Source: an uncultured Burkholderiales bacterium (lineage in GTDB: Bacteria; Pseudomonadota; Gammaproteobacteria; Burkholderiales; Burkholderiaceae_C). Taken from it: 9,726 bases of DNA. Positions 1 to 7,481 of the stretch are shown piece by piece. The stretch covers positions 1 to 9,726 of the forward strand of contig CALCBL010000632.1 of the NCBI GenBank assembly GCA_937897495.1, in the 5' to 3' direction. The translations under genes and the position numbers were made by a program. The notes below the pieces were generated by a model. That model had not been told where the DNA came from and did no database searches. It was given only the letters and a program-made list of their open reading frames with translations. Every line of letters starts with the position of its first letter. The stretch's first letter is position 1.

Positions 1-84
1 CGAGACCCTGGCGACTTAACCACCATGGACGACCCTGCTGCATTGCTCCAAATATCAGATTTGGTTAAAGCTTCAAGTGCCTGA
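1..84 (+). CDS. C-terminal end of an unidentified upstream gene (partial)
   Basis: Frame 1 is open from the window edge to a TGA at 82-84 and would encode 27 residues ending ...LLQISDLVKASSA. The other two forward frames stop at 16-18 and 66-68. The peptide is mixed acidic and hydrophobic, like an ordinary C-terminal helix, and a strong intrinsic terminator begins 26 nt after the stop, which is where a gene end would be expected. I do not recognise the family, and the fragment is too short to assign a function. A minus-strand alternative or non-coding DNA cannot be excluded. Confidence 0.5.
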   Translation, partial: RDPGDLTTMDDPAALLQISDLVKASSA

Positions 85-110
85 TTTGTCATTGAGCTGA
101 CTTATGGCTG

Positions 111-140
111 ACGGGATGGATCTTGATTCATCCCGTTTTT
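111..140 (+). terminator. Rho-independent terminator upstream of sucA
   Basis: A perfect 8-bp stem, ACGGGATG (111-118) with CATCCCGT (129-136), encloses a 10-nt loop and runs into a five-T tract (136-140). It closes the unit ending at 84 and insulates the sucA promoter from read-through. The stem has no matching A tract on its 5' side, so termination should be mainly in the forward direction. Confidence 0.85.
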
Positions 141-159
141 GTTGAACAAAACAGCTGAT

Positions 160-173
160 GTGATGCAAATCAA
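160..173. promoter_or_regulatory. FNR/Anr-type operator over the sucA promoter
   Basis: GTGAT-GCAA-ATCAA matches 9 of the 10 specified bases of the FNR-family consensus TTGAT-N4-ATCAA; only the first base differs. It ends directly before the extended -10 element (174-182), so its centre lies near -22 of the predicted start site. Class I and II FNR activators usually bind near -61 or -41, so this position predicts repression by blocking RNA polymerase. FNR-dependent repression of TCA genes at low oxygen is known in enteric bacteria. A CRP-like reading (TGTGA-N6-TCAAT, 159-174) is weaker. Confidence 0.55.
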
Positions 174-182
174 TGGGATAAT
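174..182 (+). promoter_or_regulatory. Predicted sigma70 promoter of sucA (extended -10)
   Basis: TGG-GATAAT is an extended -10: the TG motif at 174-175, one base, then a hexamer with 5 of 6 matches to TATAAT (177-182). No good -35 lies 16-18 bp upstream; the best candidates near 154-160 match poorly, which is common for extended -10 promoters. Transcription would start around 188-190 and give a leader of about 112 nt. The position just after the terminator and before sucA supports the call, which remains a motif prediction. Confidence 0.5.
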
Positions 183-270
183 GCGCAAGTTACTTAGGCC
201 CTTCCCCATGCCACAGTCGCATCCGCCAACCGGTCCAGCCGTGTCGCGGAAGGTAAATCAACCAACTAAT

Positions 271-292
271 GTTCCCTGAAGGGGAACGAAGG
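271..292 (+). promoter_or_regulatory. Leader hairpin next to the sucA ribosome binding site
   Basis: GTTCCC (271-276) pairs perfectly with GGGAAC (282-287) around the 5-nt loop TGAAG. The Shine-Dalgarno GAAGG (288-292) follows with no gap and lies 9 nt before the ATG at 302. The hairpin also contains a second SD-like AAGGGG (279-284). It could tune initiation or merely hold the SD exposed. The SD position favours the start at 302 over the in-frame ATG at 269, whose nearest SD-like GGAAGG (248-253) is 15 nt away. Confidence 0.4.
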
Positions 293-301
293 TCAGCGAA
301 A

Positions 302-3172
302 ATGAGTGAGACAAAATCCGTCTACACCGCCTACCAAGGCAACACCTATCTCTTCGGAGGCAATGCGCCTTACGTCGAGGAAATGTACGAGAACTACCTG
401 GCCAATCCAGGCAGCGTTCCCGACAGTTGGCGCGAATACTTCGACGCCTTGCAACATGTCCCTGCTGTTGATGGCTCATCTGCCAAAGACGTTCCCCACT
501 TACCCGTCATCAATGCTTTTGCCGAACGCGCAAAGCAAGGTGGTACCAAAGTCGTCATGGCCAGCGCCGATGCCGAAATGGGTCGCAAACGCACGGCTGC
601 ACAGCAGCTTATTGCGGCATACCGCAATGTGGGCCAACGCTGGGCCGATCTCGACCCTTTAAAGCGCACTGAGCGCCCCAACATTCCAGAACTCGATCCT
701 GCCTTTTATGGCTTCACCGATTCTGACCAAGAAACTGTGTTTGACACCAGCAACACCTTCTTCGGTAAGAACGCCATGCCCTTGCGCGAATTGCTCAATG
801 CATTGCGGGCAACCTATTGCGGCACATTGGGCGCCGAATTCATGTACACCTCCGACCAAACTGAAAAGCGTTGGTGGCAACAAAAGCTAGAAAGCATTCG
901 CAGCAAACCCAATTTCAATGCAGATCAGAAAAAGCACATCCTCGATCGCTTGACTGCGGCCGAAGGTTTAGAGCGTTTTCTGCACACCAAATATGTGGGT
1001 CAAAAACGTTTCTCTTTGGAGGGCGGCGAAACCTTCATTGCAGCCATTGACGAGCTCATCCAATCTGCAGGTGAAAAAGGCGTGCAAGAAATTGTAATTG
1101 GCATGGCCCACCGCGGCCGCTTGAATGTGCTGGTCAACGCCATGGGCAAATTGCCCAAAGACTTGTTCGCTGAGTTTGACCACACTGCGCCAGAAGATTT
1201 GCCTGCCGGCGACGTTAAGTACCACCAAGGCTTCAGCTCTGACATCAGCACACGCGGTGGCCCCGTTCACTTGTCTTTGGCATTCAATCCATCGCACCTT
1301 GAAATTGTCAACCCAGTGGTTGAAGGTTCAGTGCGCGCCCGCATGGACCGACGTGCCGACCCTCTGGGCAAACAAGTATTGCCCGTGCTGGTGCACGGCG
1401 ATGCAGCTTTTGCTGGTCAAGGTGTCAACCAAGAAACATTGGCTTTGGCGCAAACCCGTGGTTACTCCACTGGCGGTACCGTTCACATCATCATCAACAA
1501 CCAAATTGGTTTCACCACATCAGACCCTCGCGACATGGGTTCTACGGTGTATTGCACCGACATCGTCAAGATGGTGGAAGCACCTGTGTTGCACGTCAAC
1601 GCAGACGATCCAGAAACAGCGGTGTTGGCCATGCAAATTGCGCTCGAGTACCGCATGACCTTCAACAAGGATGTGGTTCTCGACATCATTTGCTTCCGCA
1701 AATTGGGACACAACGAGCAAGACACGCCTAGCCTGACACAGCCCTTGATGTACAAGAAAATCGGCGCACATCCTGGTACCCGCAAGTTGTTCGCCGATCG
1801 TTTGGCTGCACAAGGCTTGGGCGACACATTAGGCGACGACATGGTCAAGGCTTGCCGCGCCGCATTGGATGCAGGCAAGCACACCGACAGCGATCCTGTG
1901 CTGACCAACTTCAAAACTCAGTTCTCTGTGGACTGGGCGCCGTTCTTGAACCAGAAATGGACGGATGCAGGTAGCACTGCGTTGCCCTTGGCTGAATGGA
2001 AACGCATTGCCGAAAAAATCACCACCTTGCCAAGCAGTGTCACACCGCATCAGTTGGTGAAAAACGTTTACGACAACCGTGCAGCCATGGGCCGTGGCGA
2101 CATGCCCGTCGATTGGGGCATGGGCGAGCACATGGCTTTTGCTTCCTTGGTGGCCAGCGGTTATCCCGTGCGCTTGTCGGGTGAAGATTGCGGCCGCGGC
2201 ACCTTCACGCACCGTCACGCTGTGATTCACGATCAAAACCGTGAGAAGTGGGACATTGGTACTTACGTGCCTTTGCAAAACGTTGCTGAAAATCAAGCGC
2301 CTTTTGTGGTCATCGACTCCATCTTGTCTGAAGAGGCTGTGCTTGGCTTTGAGTATGGCTACGCCTCCAACGATCCCAACACCTTGGTCATTTGGGAAGC
2401 TCAGTTTGGCGACTTTGCCAATGGCGCCCAAGTGGTCATTGACCAGTTCATTGCCTCTGGCGAAGTGAAGTGGGGCCGTGTGAACGGCCTGACCCTCATG
2501 TTGCCGCACGGCTATGAAGGACAAGGCCCAGAGCACAGCTCAGCTCGCTTGGAGCGTTTCATGCAGTTGGCGGCTGACACCAACATGCAAATTGTCCAGC
2601 CCACCACAGCCAGTCAAATCTTCCACGTGTTGCGTCGTCAAATGGTTCGCAATTTGCGCAAGCCCTTGATCATCTTCACACCGAAGTCTTTGCTGCGCAA
2701 CAAAGACGCTACATCACCTTTGTCAGAGTTCACCAAAGGTGGCTTCCAAACGGTCATCCCAGAAAACAAAGCTCTCAAGGCAGACAAAGTCAAACGTGTT
2801 TTGATTTGTTCCGGCAAGGTTTACTACGACTTGGTTAAAAAGCGCGAAGAGTTGGATGCTGACGACACGGCCATTTTGCGTGCCGAGCAGTTGTATCCCT
2901 TCCCGCACAAAGCTTTTGCAACTGAATTGAAAAAGTACCCGAACGCCACCGAGTTGATTTGGACGCAAGACGAGCCACAAAACCAAGGCGCTTGGTTCTT
3001 TGTGCAGCATTACATCCACGAGAACATGACCGAAGGTCAGCGTTTGGGATATTCCGGCCGAGCAGCTTCCGCATCGCCTGCTGTGGGTTATTCACACCTT
3101 CACCAAGAGCAACAAAAAGCTTTGGTGGATGGCGCATTCGGCAAGATCAAAGGTTTTGTGTTGTCTAAATAA
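302..3172 (+). CDS. sucA: 2-oxoglutarate dehydrogenase E1 component
   Basis: SucA (OdhA) is the thiamine-diphosphate-dependent E1 that decarboxylates 2-oxoglutarate and passes the succinyl group to lipoyl-SucB in the cytoplasmic TCA complex. The 956-residue product is close to the usual 930-960. The N-terminal E1 segment includes VYTAYQGNTYLFGGNAPYVE. The core shows GMAHRGRLN (His270), the ThDP/Mg site from GDAA (366-369) to NNQ (399-401), and KLGHNE (467-472). The second transketolase-like half has SGEDCGRGTF (626-635), FEYGY (683-687) and HGYEGQGPEHSSAR (736-749). The start at 302 is preferred because GAAGG lies 9 nt upstream and the product begins MSETKS; an ATG at 269 would add 11 residues without a good SD. 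First gene of sucA-sucB-lpdA, 43 nt before sucB. No frameshift or missing catalytic motif is seen. Confidence 0.98.
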   Translation: MSETKSVYTAYQGNTYLFGGNAPYVEEMYENYLANPGSVPDSWREYFDALQHVPAVDGSSAKDVPHLPVINAFAERAKQGGTKVVMASADAEMGRKRTAAQQLIAAYRNVGQRWADLDPLKRTERPNIPELDPAFYGFTDSDQETVFDTSNTFFGKNAMPLRELLNALRATYCGTLGAEFMYTSDQTEKRWWQQKLESIRSKPNFNADQKKHILDRLTAAEGLERFLHTKYVGQKRFSLEGGETFIAAIDELIQSAGEKGVQEIVIGMAHRGRLNVLVNAMGKLPKDLFAEFDHTAPEDLPAGDVKYHQGFSSDISTRGGPVHLSLAFNPSHLEIVNPVVEGSVRARMDRRADPLGKQVLPVLVHGDAAFAGQGVNQETLALAQTRGYSTGGTVHIIINNQIGFTTSDPRDMGSTVYCTDIVKMVEAPVLHVNADDPETAVLAMQIALEYRMTFNKDVVLDIICFRKLGHNEQDTPSLTQPLMYKKIGAHPGTRKLFADRLAAQGLGDTLGDDMVKACRAALDAGKHTDSDPVLTNFKTQFSVDWAPFLNQKWTDAGSTALPLAEWKRIAEKITTLPSSVTPHQLVKNVYDNRAAMGRGDMPVDWGMGEHMAFASLVASGYPVRLSGEDCGRGTFTHRHAVIHDQNREKWDIGTYVPLQNVAENQAPFVVIDSILSEEAVLGFEYGYASNDPNTLVIWEAQFGDFANGAQVVIDQFIASGEVKWGRVNGLTLMLPHGYEGQGPEHSSARLERFMQLAADTNMQIVQPTTASQIFHVLRRQMVRNLRKPLIIFTPKSLLRNKDATSPLSEFTKGGFQTVIPENKALKADKVKRVLICSGKVYYDLVKKREELDADDTAILRAEQLYPFPHKAFATELKKYPNATELIWTQDEPQNQGAWFFVQHYIHENMTEGQRLGYSGRAASASPAVGYSHLHQEQQKALVDGAFGKIKGFVLSK

Positions 3173-3215
3173 CAGACGCCACAAAAAATATTGAACCAAT
3201 TAAGAAAGAAACGAA

Positions 3216-4463
3216 ATGGCTATCGCAGAAGTGAAAGTTCCTCAGCTGTCTGAGTCGGTGGCAGAAGCCACCATGTTGAAGTGGAAAAAGAAAGTTGGCG
3301 ACAGTGTTGCAGCCGACGAAATCTTGATCGAAATTGAAACTGACAAAGTGGTGCTGGAAGTGCCCGCACCGTCAGCTGGTGTTTTGTCAGAAATCTTGGT
3401 CGGAGACGGCGCTACGGTGCTTGCCGAGCAACTGATTGCTCGCATTGATACCGATGGCAAAGTGGCTGCATCAGCACCTGCTGCAGCGGCACCAGCCCCT
3501 GCAGCTAGCGCTGCAGCAGCACCCGCTGCACAAAGCAACAGCATGGCGGGTGTGGCCATGCCTTCTGCTGCCAAGATCATGGCCGACAACAACTTGTCGG
3601 CTGGTTCTGTAGCGGGTTCAGGCAAAGACGGACGTGTCACCAAAGGGGATGTGTTGTCAGCTGTGGCCGGTGGCGCCAAGCCTGCACCGCAAGTTTCTAT
3701 TCCAACGGGTGTCCCCACAAGTTCTTTGCCACAAGTGGCTGCACCTGCAGTGAATTTGGGTGAGCGTCCTGAACAACGCGTGCCCATGACTCGACTGCGT
3801 GCGCGGGTGGCCGAGCGTTTGTTGCAATCGCAAGCGACCAATGCCATTCTGACCACCTTCAACGAAATCAACATGGCCCCAGTCATGGACATGCGCAAGC
3901 GCTTCCAAGACAAGTTCGAAAAAGAGCACGGCATCAAGTTGGGCTTCATGAGCTTCTTCGTGAAAGCAGCCGTGCACGCTTTGAAGAAGTACCCCGTGTT
4001 GAATGCATCCGTTGATGGCAGCGACATTGTTTATCACGGTTACTTTGACATCGGTATTGCCGTGGGCTCACCCCGTGGTTTGGTGGTGCCTATTTTGCGC
4101 AATGCCGACCAAATGAGCTTTGCCGACATCGAGAAAAAGATTGCTGAATTTGGCGCCAAAGCCAAAGACGGCAAGTTGGGCATTGAAGACATGACCGGCG
4201 GTACGTTCTCCATCTCTAATGGCGGTACTTTCGGCTCCATGATGTCCACCCCCATCATCAACCCGCCTCAGTCTGCTATTTTGGGTGTTCACGCTACCAA
4301 AGACCGCGCCATGGTTGAGAACGGTCAAGTGGTGGTTCGCCCCATGAACTATTTCGCCATGTCTTACGACCACCGCATCATTGATGGCCGAGAAGCTGTC
4401 TTGGGCTTGGTGGCCATGAAAGAAGCGTTAGAAGATCCATCACGCTTGTTGTTTGACATCTAA
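3216..4463 (+). CDS. sucB: Dihydrolipoyllysine succinyltransferase, E2 of the 2-oxoglutarate dehydrogenase complex
   Basis: SucB (OdhB) is the structural core of the complex and transfers the succinyl group from its lipoyl arm to CoA. The 415 residues fit the family. In order: a single lipoyl domain (about 1-80) with lipoylated Lys44 in ETDKVVLE; an Ala/Pro-rich mobile linker (about 83-107); the peripheral subunit-binding domain that docks E1/E3 (about 114-150, from MPSAAKIM to TKGDVLSAV); a second linker; and the acyltransferase domain (about 185-415), whose catalytic SYDHRIIDG supplies His386 and Asp390. A single lipoyl domain plus DHRIIDG is typical of SucB; pyruvate dehydrogenase E2 is less likely given the sucA partner. 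The ribosome site is weak, a purine-rich AAGAAAG (3202-3208) 7 nt before the ATG. lpdA begins 16 nt after the stop. Confidence 0.97.
   Translation: MAIAEVKVPQLSESVAEATMLKWKKKVGDSVAADEILIEIETDKVVLEVPAPSAGVLSEILVGDGATVLAEQLIARIDTDGKVAASAPAAAAPAPAASAAAAPAAQSNSMAGVAMPSAAKIMADNNLSAGSVAGSGKDGRVTKGDVLSAVAGGAKPAPQVSIPTGVPTSSLPQVAAPAVNLGERPEQRVPMTRLRARVAERLLQSQATNAILTTFNEINMAPVMDMRKRFQDKFEKEHGIKLGFMSFFVKAAVHALKKYPVLNASVDGSDIVYHGYFDIGIAVGSPRGLVVPILRNADQMSFADIEKKIAEFGAKAKDGKLGIEDMTGGTFSISNGGTFGSMMSTPIINPPQSAILGVHATKDRAMVENGQVVVRPMNYFAMSYDHRIIDGREAVLGLVAMKEALEDPSRLLFDI
3466..3540 (+). repeat. Low-complexity Ala/Pro linker coding segment in sucB
   Basis: This stretch is dominated by GCN and CCN codons (GCTGCAGC, GCACC, GCCCCTGCA) and encodes the flexible linker between the lipoyl and subunit-binding domains. 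Near-identical GCTGCAGC words recur at short intervals but in no fixed-period array, so replication slippage is possible and the linker length may differ between relatives. Flexible linkers of this composition are a standard property of E2 enzymes. Confidence 0.6.
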
Positions 4464-4479
4464 GCCTTAGGAAAAAAGC

Positions 4480-5907
4480 ATGAGCAAACAATTTGATGTG
4501 GTCGTCATTGGTGGCGGCCCAGGTGGTTACATTGCCGCCATTCGCGCAGCGCAACTAGGATTCCAAGTAGCGTGTGTCGACGAATGGAAAAACGCAACAG
4601 GCGGCCCAGCCCTTGGCGGCACTTGCACCAACGTCGGGTGCATTCCTTCCAAAGCTTTGTTGCAGTCTTCTGAACACTTCGATCAAGCCAATCATCACTT
4701 TGCCGACCACGGCATCGAGATGAAAGGTGTCAGCATGGATGTGGCCAAGATGATTGCCCGTAAAGACAATGTGGTGAAGCAAAACAACGATGGCGTTTTG
4801 TACTTGTTCAAAAAGAACAAAGTGTCTTTCTTTCATGGCCGCGCTGCATTTAGCAAAGCCGTTGAAGGTGGCTACGAAGTCACCGTCACAGGTGCTGCCA
4901 ATGAAACATTGCTTGGCAAGAACATCATTGTGGCCACAGGCTCCAATGCACGTTCATTGCCCGGCACACCTTTTGACGAAGTCAATGTGTTGTCCAACGA
5001 CGGCGCTTTGAATGTGGGTGCTGTGCCTAAAAAGCTGGTGCTGATTGGCTCCGGTGTCATCGGATTGGAAATGGGATCTGTCTGGCGCCGTCTGGGCTCC
5101 GATGTCACCATCCTCGAAGGCTTGCCCACTTTCTTGGGCCTTGTAGACGAGCAAATTGCCAAGGAAGCCAAAAAAGCTTTCGACAAACAAGGTTTGAAAA
5201 TTGAACTCGGTGTCAAAGTCGGCGAGATTCAAAATGGCAAAAAAGGCGTCAAAGTGGCCTACACCAATGCCAAGGGCGAAGCCCTAAGCATTGATGCTGA
5301 CAAACTCATTGTGTCCATTGGCCGAGTGCCAAACACCATTGGCTTGAACGCAGAAGCTGTGGGCTTGCAGTTGGACGAACGCGGCGCCATCGTGGTCGAC
5401 GCTGAATGCAAAACCAATCTGCCTGGCGTTTGGGCTGTGGGCGACGTGGTGCGTGGCCCCATGTTGGCGCACAAAGCCGAAGAAGAGGGCGTTGCCGTGG
5501 CCGAGCGCATTGCCGGCCAGCACGGCCATGTGAATTTCAACACCGTGCCTTGGGTGATCTACACCAGCCCCGAGATTGCTTGGGTGGGCCGTACTGAGCA
5601 GCAGCTTAAGGCTGATGGCGTGGCTTACAAAGCGGGCACCTTCCCGTTCTTGGCCAATGGGCGTGCCCGTGCCTTAGGTGATACCACCGGCATGGTGAAG
5701 TTCTTGGCCGATGCCACCACTGATGAGATTTTGGGTGTTCACATTGTGGGCCCCATGGCCAGCGAGCTCATTGCTGAAGCCGTTGTGGCCATGGAATTCC
5801 GCGCCAGCGCAGAAGACATTGCCCGTATCTGCCATGCACACCCGTCGCTCAGCGAAGCCACCAAAGAAGCTGCCTTGGCAGTGGACAAACGGACCTTGAA
5901 CTTCTAA
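4480..5907 (+). CDS. lpdA: Dihydrolipoamide dehydrogenase (E3)
   Basis: LpdA (OdhL) is the FAD flavoenzyme that reoxidises the dihydrolipoyl arm of SucB and makes NADH. The 475 residues match the family. Seen in order: the FAD-binding GGGPGGY (11-17); the redox-active disulfide in [16 protein letters not shown] (Cys49 and Cys54); the NAD-binding GSGVIG (190-195); the second FAD motif around [19 protein letters not shown] (319-337); and the C-terminal dimerisation domain with HAHPSLSE (His454 and Glu459, the catalytic dyad). The segment before the disulfide ([10 protein letters not shown]) is a few residues longer than in E. coli Lpd, as I recall for beta-proteobacterial enzymes. AGGA (4469-4472) lies 7 nt before the ATG. 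The third-gene position suggests an E3 serving this complex first; whether it also serves pyruvate dehydrogenase cannot be told here. Confidence 0.96.
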   Translation: MSKQFDVVVIGGGPGGYIAAIRAAQLGFQVACVDEWKNATGGPALGGTCTNVGCIPSKALLQSSEHFDQANHHFADHGIEMKGVSMDVAKMIARKDNVVKQNNDGVLYLFKKNKVSFFHGRAAFSKAVEGGYEVTVTGAANETLLGKNIIVATGSNARSLPGTPFDEVNVLSNDGALNVGAVPKKLVLIGSGVIGLEMGSVWRRLGSDVTILEGLPTFLGLVDEQIAKEAKKAFDKQGLKIELGVKVGEIQNGKKGVKVAYTNAKGEALSIDADKLIVSIGRVPNTIGLNAEAVGLQLDERGAIVVDAECKTNLPGVWAVGDVVRGPMLAHKAEEEGVAVAERIAGQHGHVNFNTVPWVIYTSPEIAWVGRTEQQLKADGVAYKAGTFPFLANGRARALGDTTGMVKFLADATTDEILGVHIVGPMASELIAEAVVAMEFRASAEDIARICHAHPSLSEATKEAALAVDKRTLNF

Positions 5908-5932
5908 GTTTTTTGAAGTCTCGTTAAACTAT

Positions 5933-5958
5933 GAAGCCCGGGCCCGTCCCGGGTTTTC
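5933..5958 (+). terminator. Rho-independent terminator after lpdA
   Basis: CCCGGG (5937-5942) pairs with CCCGGG (5948-5953) around a 5-nt loop, CCCGT. The 3' arm runs into TTTTC. The bases before the 5' arm (GAAG) can pair or wobble with the T run and lengthen the stem to about 10 bp. It begins 25 nt after the lpdA stop and separates the suc cluster from zapE. The T tract is short, so some read-through into zapE is plausible. Confidence 0.8.
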
Positions 5959-6007
5959 TCATTTCAAAGAACCTTTGTTCTCAGTATTTTTCAAGAGCAT
6001 ACGATCC

Positions 6008-7105
6008 ATGTCCGTTAGATTAGCCTACGACCAAGAACTTCTAAGCAGAGGCTATGAGGCTGACCCTGCGCAGCTCAGAGCAGTAGAGGCCCTAGAGCGC
6101 TGCGCACAAGAATGGGCGGCTTACCAAGAGAGCATCAAAAGCCCCTTTCGTTTTTTGAAAAAGAAACCGGTGTTGCCGCGCGGTGTTTACATGTTTGGTG
6201 GTGTAGGTCGTGGCAAAAGTTTCTTGATGGACTGTTTTTACAACGCTGTGCCGGTCAAGGACAAAACACGTTTGCACTTCCATGAGTTCATGCGCGAAGT
6301 GCACCGTGAGATGGCTTTAATGCAAGGCACGGTTAATCCACTGCAAGAGTTGGGCAAACGGATGGCCAAGCGCTATCAACTCATTTGCTTTGACGAGTTT
6401 CATGTGGCCGACATTACCGATGCCATGATTTTGCACCGCCTGTTGGTGTCCTTGTTTGAAAATGGCGTGAGCTTTGTCACCACTTCCAACTTCAAGCCCG
6501 ACAACTTGTACCCAGATGGTTTGCACCGTGACCGCTTGCTACCCGCCATTGCGCTGCTCAATCAGCGCATGGAGGTTTTGAATGTCGACAACGGCACAGA
6601 CTATCGCCGCCGCACCTTAGAAATGGTCAAGCTCTACCATTGCCCCTCGGGTGACGAGGCCGACAACGCCATGACCGATGCTTTCAACAAGCTTGTCAGC
6701 AGCCAAGATGAAGATCCTGTTTTGCACATTGAAGCCAGAGAAATTGTTTCAAGAAGGCGGGCAGGGGGCGTGGTGTGGTTTGACTTTAGAACGCTGTGTG
6801 GTGGGCCGCGCTCACAAAATGATTACTTGGAAATTGCGACTCAGTTTCATACGGTGCTACTTAGCAATGTGCCCATGATGCCACTTAGTATGGCATCAGA
6901 AGCAAGGCGTTTTACTTGGCTCATCGACGTTCTGTACGACAGGCGTGTTAAATTGATTCTATCGGCCGAGGTTCAGCCCGAGGCGCTTTACACGAAAGGT
7001 CCCCTTGCGCATGAGTTTCCCAGAACCATCTCCCGTCTGCACGAAATGCAGTCGTCAGAATTCTTGGCTCTAGAGCATCGCACCGTGGACACTCAAATCA
7101 CCTAA
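6008..7105 (+). CDS. zapE: Cell division protein ZapE (AFG1-like ATPase)
   Basis: ZapE is a P-loop ATPase of the AFG1 family; the E. coli protein associates with the Z-ring late in constriction. The 365 residues are close to E. coli ZapE (375). Motifs: Walker A GGVGRGKS (64-71, Lys70), RLHFHEFMREVH after it, Walker B LICFDEFHV (125-133, Asp129-Glu130), a sensor-1-like TTSN (158-161) in FVTTSNFKPDNLYP, and HRDRLLPAI (Arg174, Arg176) as likely arginine-finger region. The C-terminus HEFPRTISRLHEMQSSEFL is family-typical. The ATG at 6008 is chosen because the product begins MSVRLAYD, as I recall for relatives; a TTG at 5975 would add 11 residues. The SD is weak (AAGAG, 5993-5997). Arginine AGA/AGG codons cluster at 6737-6945. 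First gene of a unit with the two genes downstream; no convincing promoter is visible. Confidence 0.95.
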   Translation: MSVRLAYDQELLSRGYEADPAQLRAVEALERCAQEWAAYQESIKSPFRFLKKKPVLPRGVYMFGGVGRGKSFLMDCFYNAVPVKDKTRLHFHEFMREVHREMALMQGTVNPLQELGKRMAKRYQLICFDEFHVADITDAMILHRLLVSLFENGVSFVTTSNFKPDNLYPDGLHRDRLLPAIALLNQRMEVLNVDNGTDYRRRTLEMVKLYHCPSGDEADNAMTDAFNKLVSSQDEDPVLHIEAREIVSRRRAGGVVWFDFRTLCGGPRSQNDYLEIATQFHTVLLSNVPMMPLSMASEARRFTWLIDVLYDRRVKLILSAEVQPEALYTKGPLAHEFPRTISRLHEMQSSEFLALEHRTVDTQIT

Positions 7106-7112
7106 TTCAAGC

Positions 7113-7481
7113 ATGTTTTCTTGCAACAAAGCTGTTCTTTTTCTTATCCTGGGTTGGACCTGCGCGATTGCAATGGCGCAATCTGCCAACTCAATGCAAT
7201 TGCCTGAAACAGAAGCTATTGCACAACAGCGCATTGCGTTGGCAGAGGAAAAAAAAGTCATCTTGGATCACTTTCACGAAGCGTCTAAGGCGTGTTGGAA
7301 GCAATTTGCGGTCAACGATTGTTTGTTCAAAGCCAAGCAACAAAAATACCAGACCTTGTCGCCTTTGGATCAACGTGAAATTGCTTTGAATGCACGCCAG
7401 CGTGTTCTTAAAGAGTTAGAGCGTCAGCAACGTATTTCGGACAAAACCCAAGAGACGCCTAAAGATAAGGCAATGCCTTGA
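7113..7481 (+). CDS. Small exported protein of unknown function with a CX8C pair
   Basis: I do not know a function for this 122-residue protein. It begins with a signal peptide: a short N-terminus with one Lys, a hydrophobic core (AVLFLILGWTCAIA) and a likely signal peptidase I site AMA|QS after residue 22. There is no lipobox. The mature part (about 100 residues) is charged and probably mostly helical, with two cysteines, Cys61 and Cys70, in ACWKQFAVNDCL; eight residues apart in an oxidising periplasm, they could form a disulfide. A QREIALNARQRVLKELERQQ stretch (87-106) looks like a long helix or coiled coil. I recall similar Burkholderiales hypothetical proteins with a C-x-FAVN-x-C core, but could not check. 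It starts 7 nt after zapE with no clear SD, suggesting coupled translation, and overlaps the next start by 4 nt. Confidence 0.85.
   Translation: MFSCNKAVLFLILGWTCAIAMAQSANSMQLPETEAIAQQRIALAEEKKVILDHFHEASKACWKQFAVNDCLFKAKQQKYQTLSPLDQREIALNARQRVLKELERQQRISDKTQETPKDKAMP
7467..7480 (+). promoter_or_regulatory. Ribosome binding site and TTG start of the helicase gene
   Basis: AAGG (7467-7470) lies 7 nt before a TTG at 7478-7480, inside the last codons of the preceding gene. The TTG overlaps that gene's TGA stop (7479-7481) as TTGA. No ATG exists near this point in the frame; the first internal one (Met34) would leave only about 18 residues before the Walker A motif, less than in relatives. The SD, the spacing and the overlap together fix the TTG as the start. 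Confidence 0.75.

Noticed and set aside
159..174. CRP-type site (TGTGA-N6-TCAAT) in the sucA promoter
   Set aside because: The right half departs from TCACA, while the same bases fit the FNR consensus at 9 of 10 positions, so the FNR reading is preferred.
200..253. Long-range pairing of CCTTCC (200-205) with GGAAGG (248-253) in the sucA leader as a riboswitch-like element
   Set aside because: It is a single 6-bp helix across a 42-nt loop with no known aptamer motif.
181..279. A 32-codon leader ORF starting at the ATG at 181
   Set aside because: Its start codon overlaps the predicted -10 hexamer, so it would not be on the transcript from that promoter.
269..301. Longer SucA starting at the ATG at 269
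   Set aside because: It would add MFPEGERRSAK, unlike other E1 N-termini as I know them, with its nearest SD 15 nt away. The ATG at 302 has GAAGG at 9 nt.
1829..2536. A 235-codon open frame on the minus strand inside sucA
   Set aside because: It lies antisense to highly conserved SucA coding sequence, has no recognisable domain, and follows from the codon bias of the sense gene.
3466..3540. Tandem repeat or mobile insertion in sucB
   Set aside because: The repetition comes from an Ala/Pro linker without a fixed period or flanking duplication, as is normal in E2 proteins.
3242..4027. A 261-codon minus-strand open frame opposite sucB
   Set aside because: Its Ala/Ser/Thr-rich translation mirrors the sense-strand linker and codon pattern; no family resemblance and no independent signals.
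5900..5919. ACTTC/GAAGT hairpin at the lpdA stop as the terminator
   Set aside because: Only 5 bp with a 10-nt loop, and the T run lies in the loop instead of after the stem. The GC-rich hairpin at 5937-5953 is far better.
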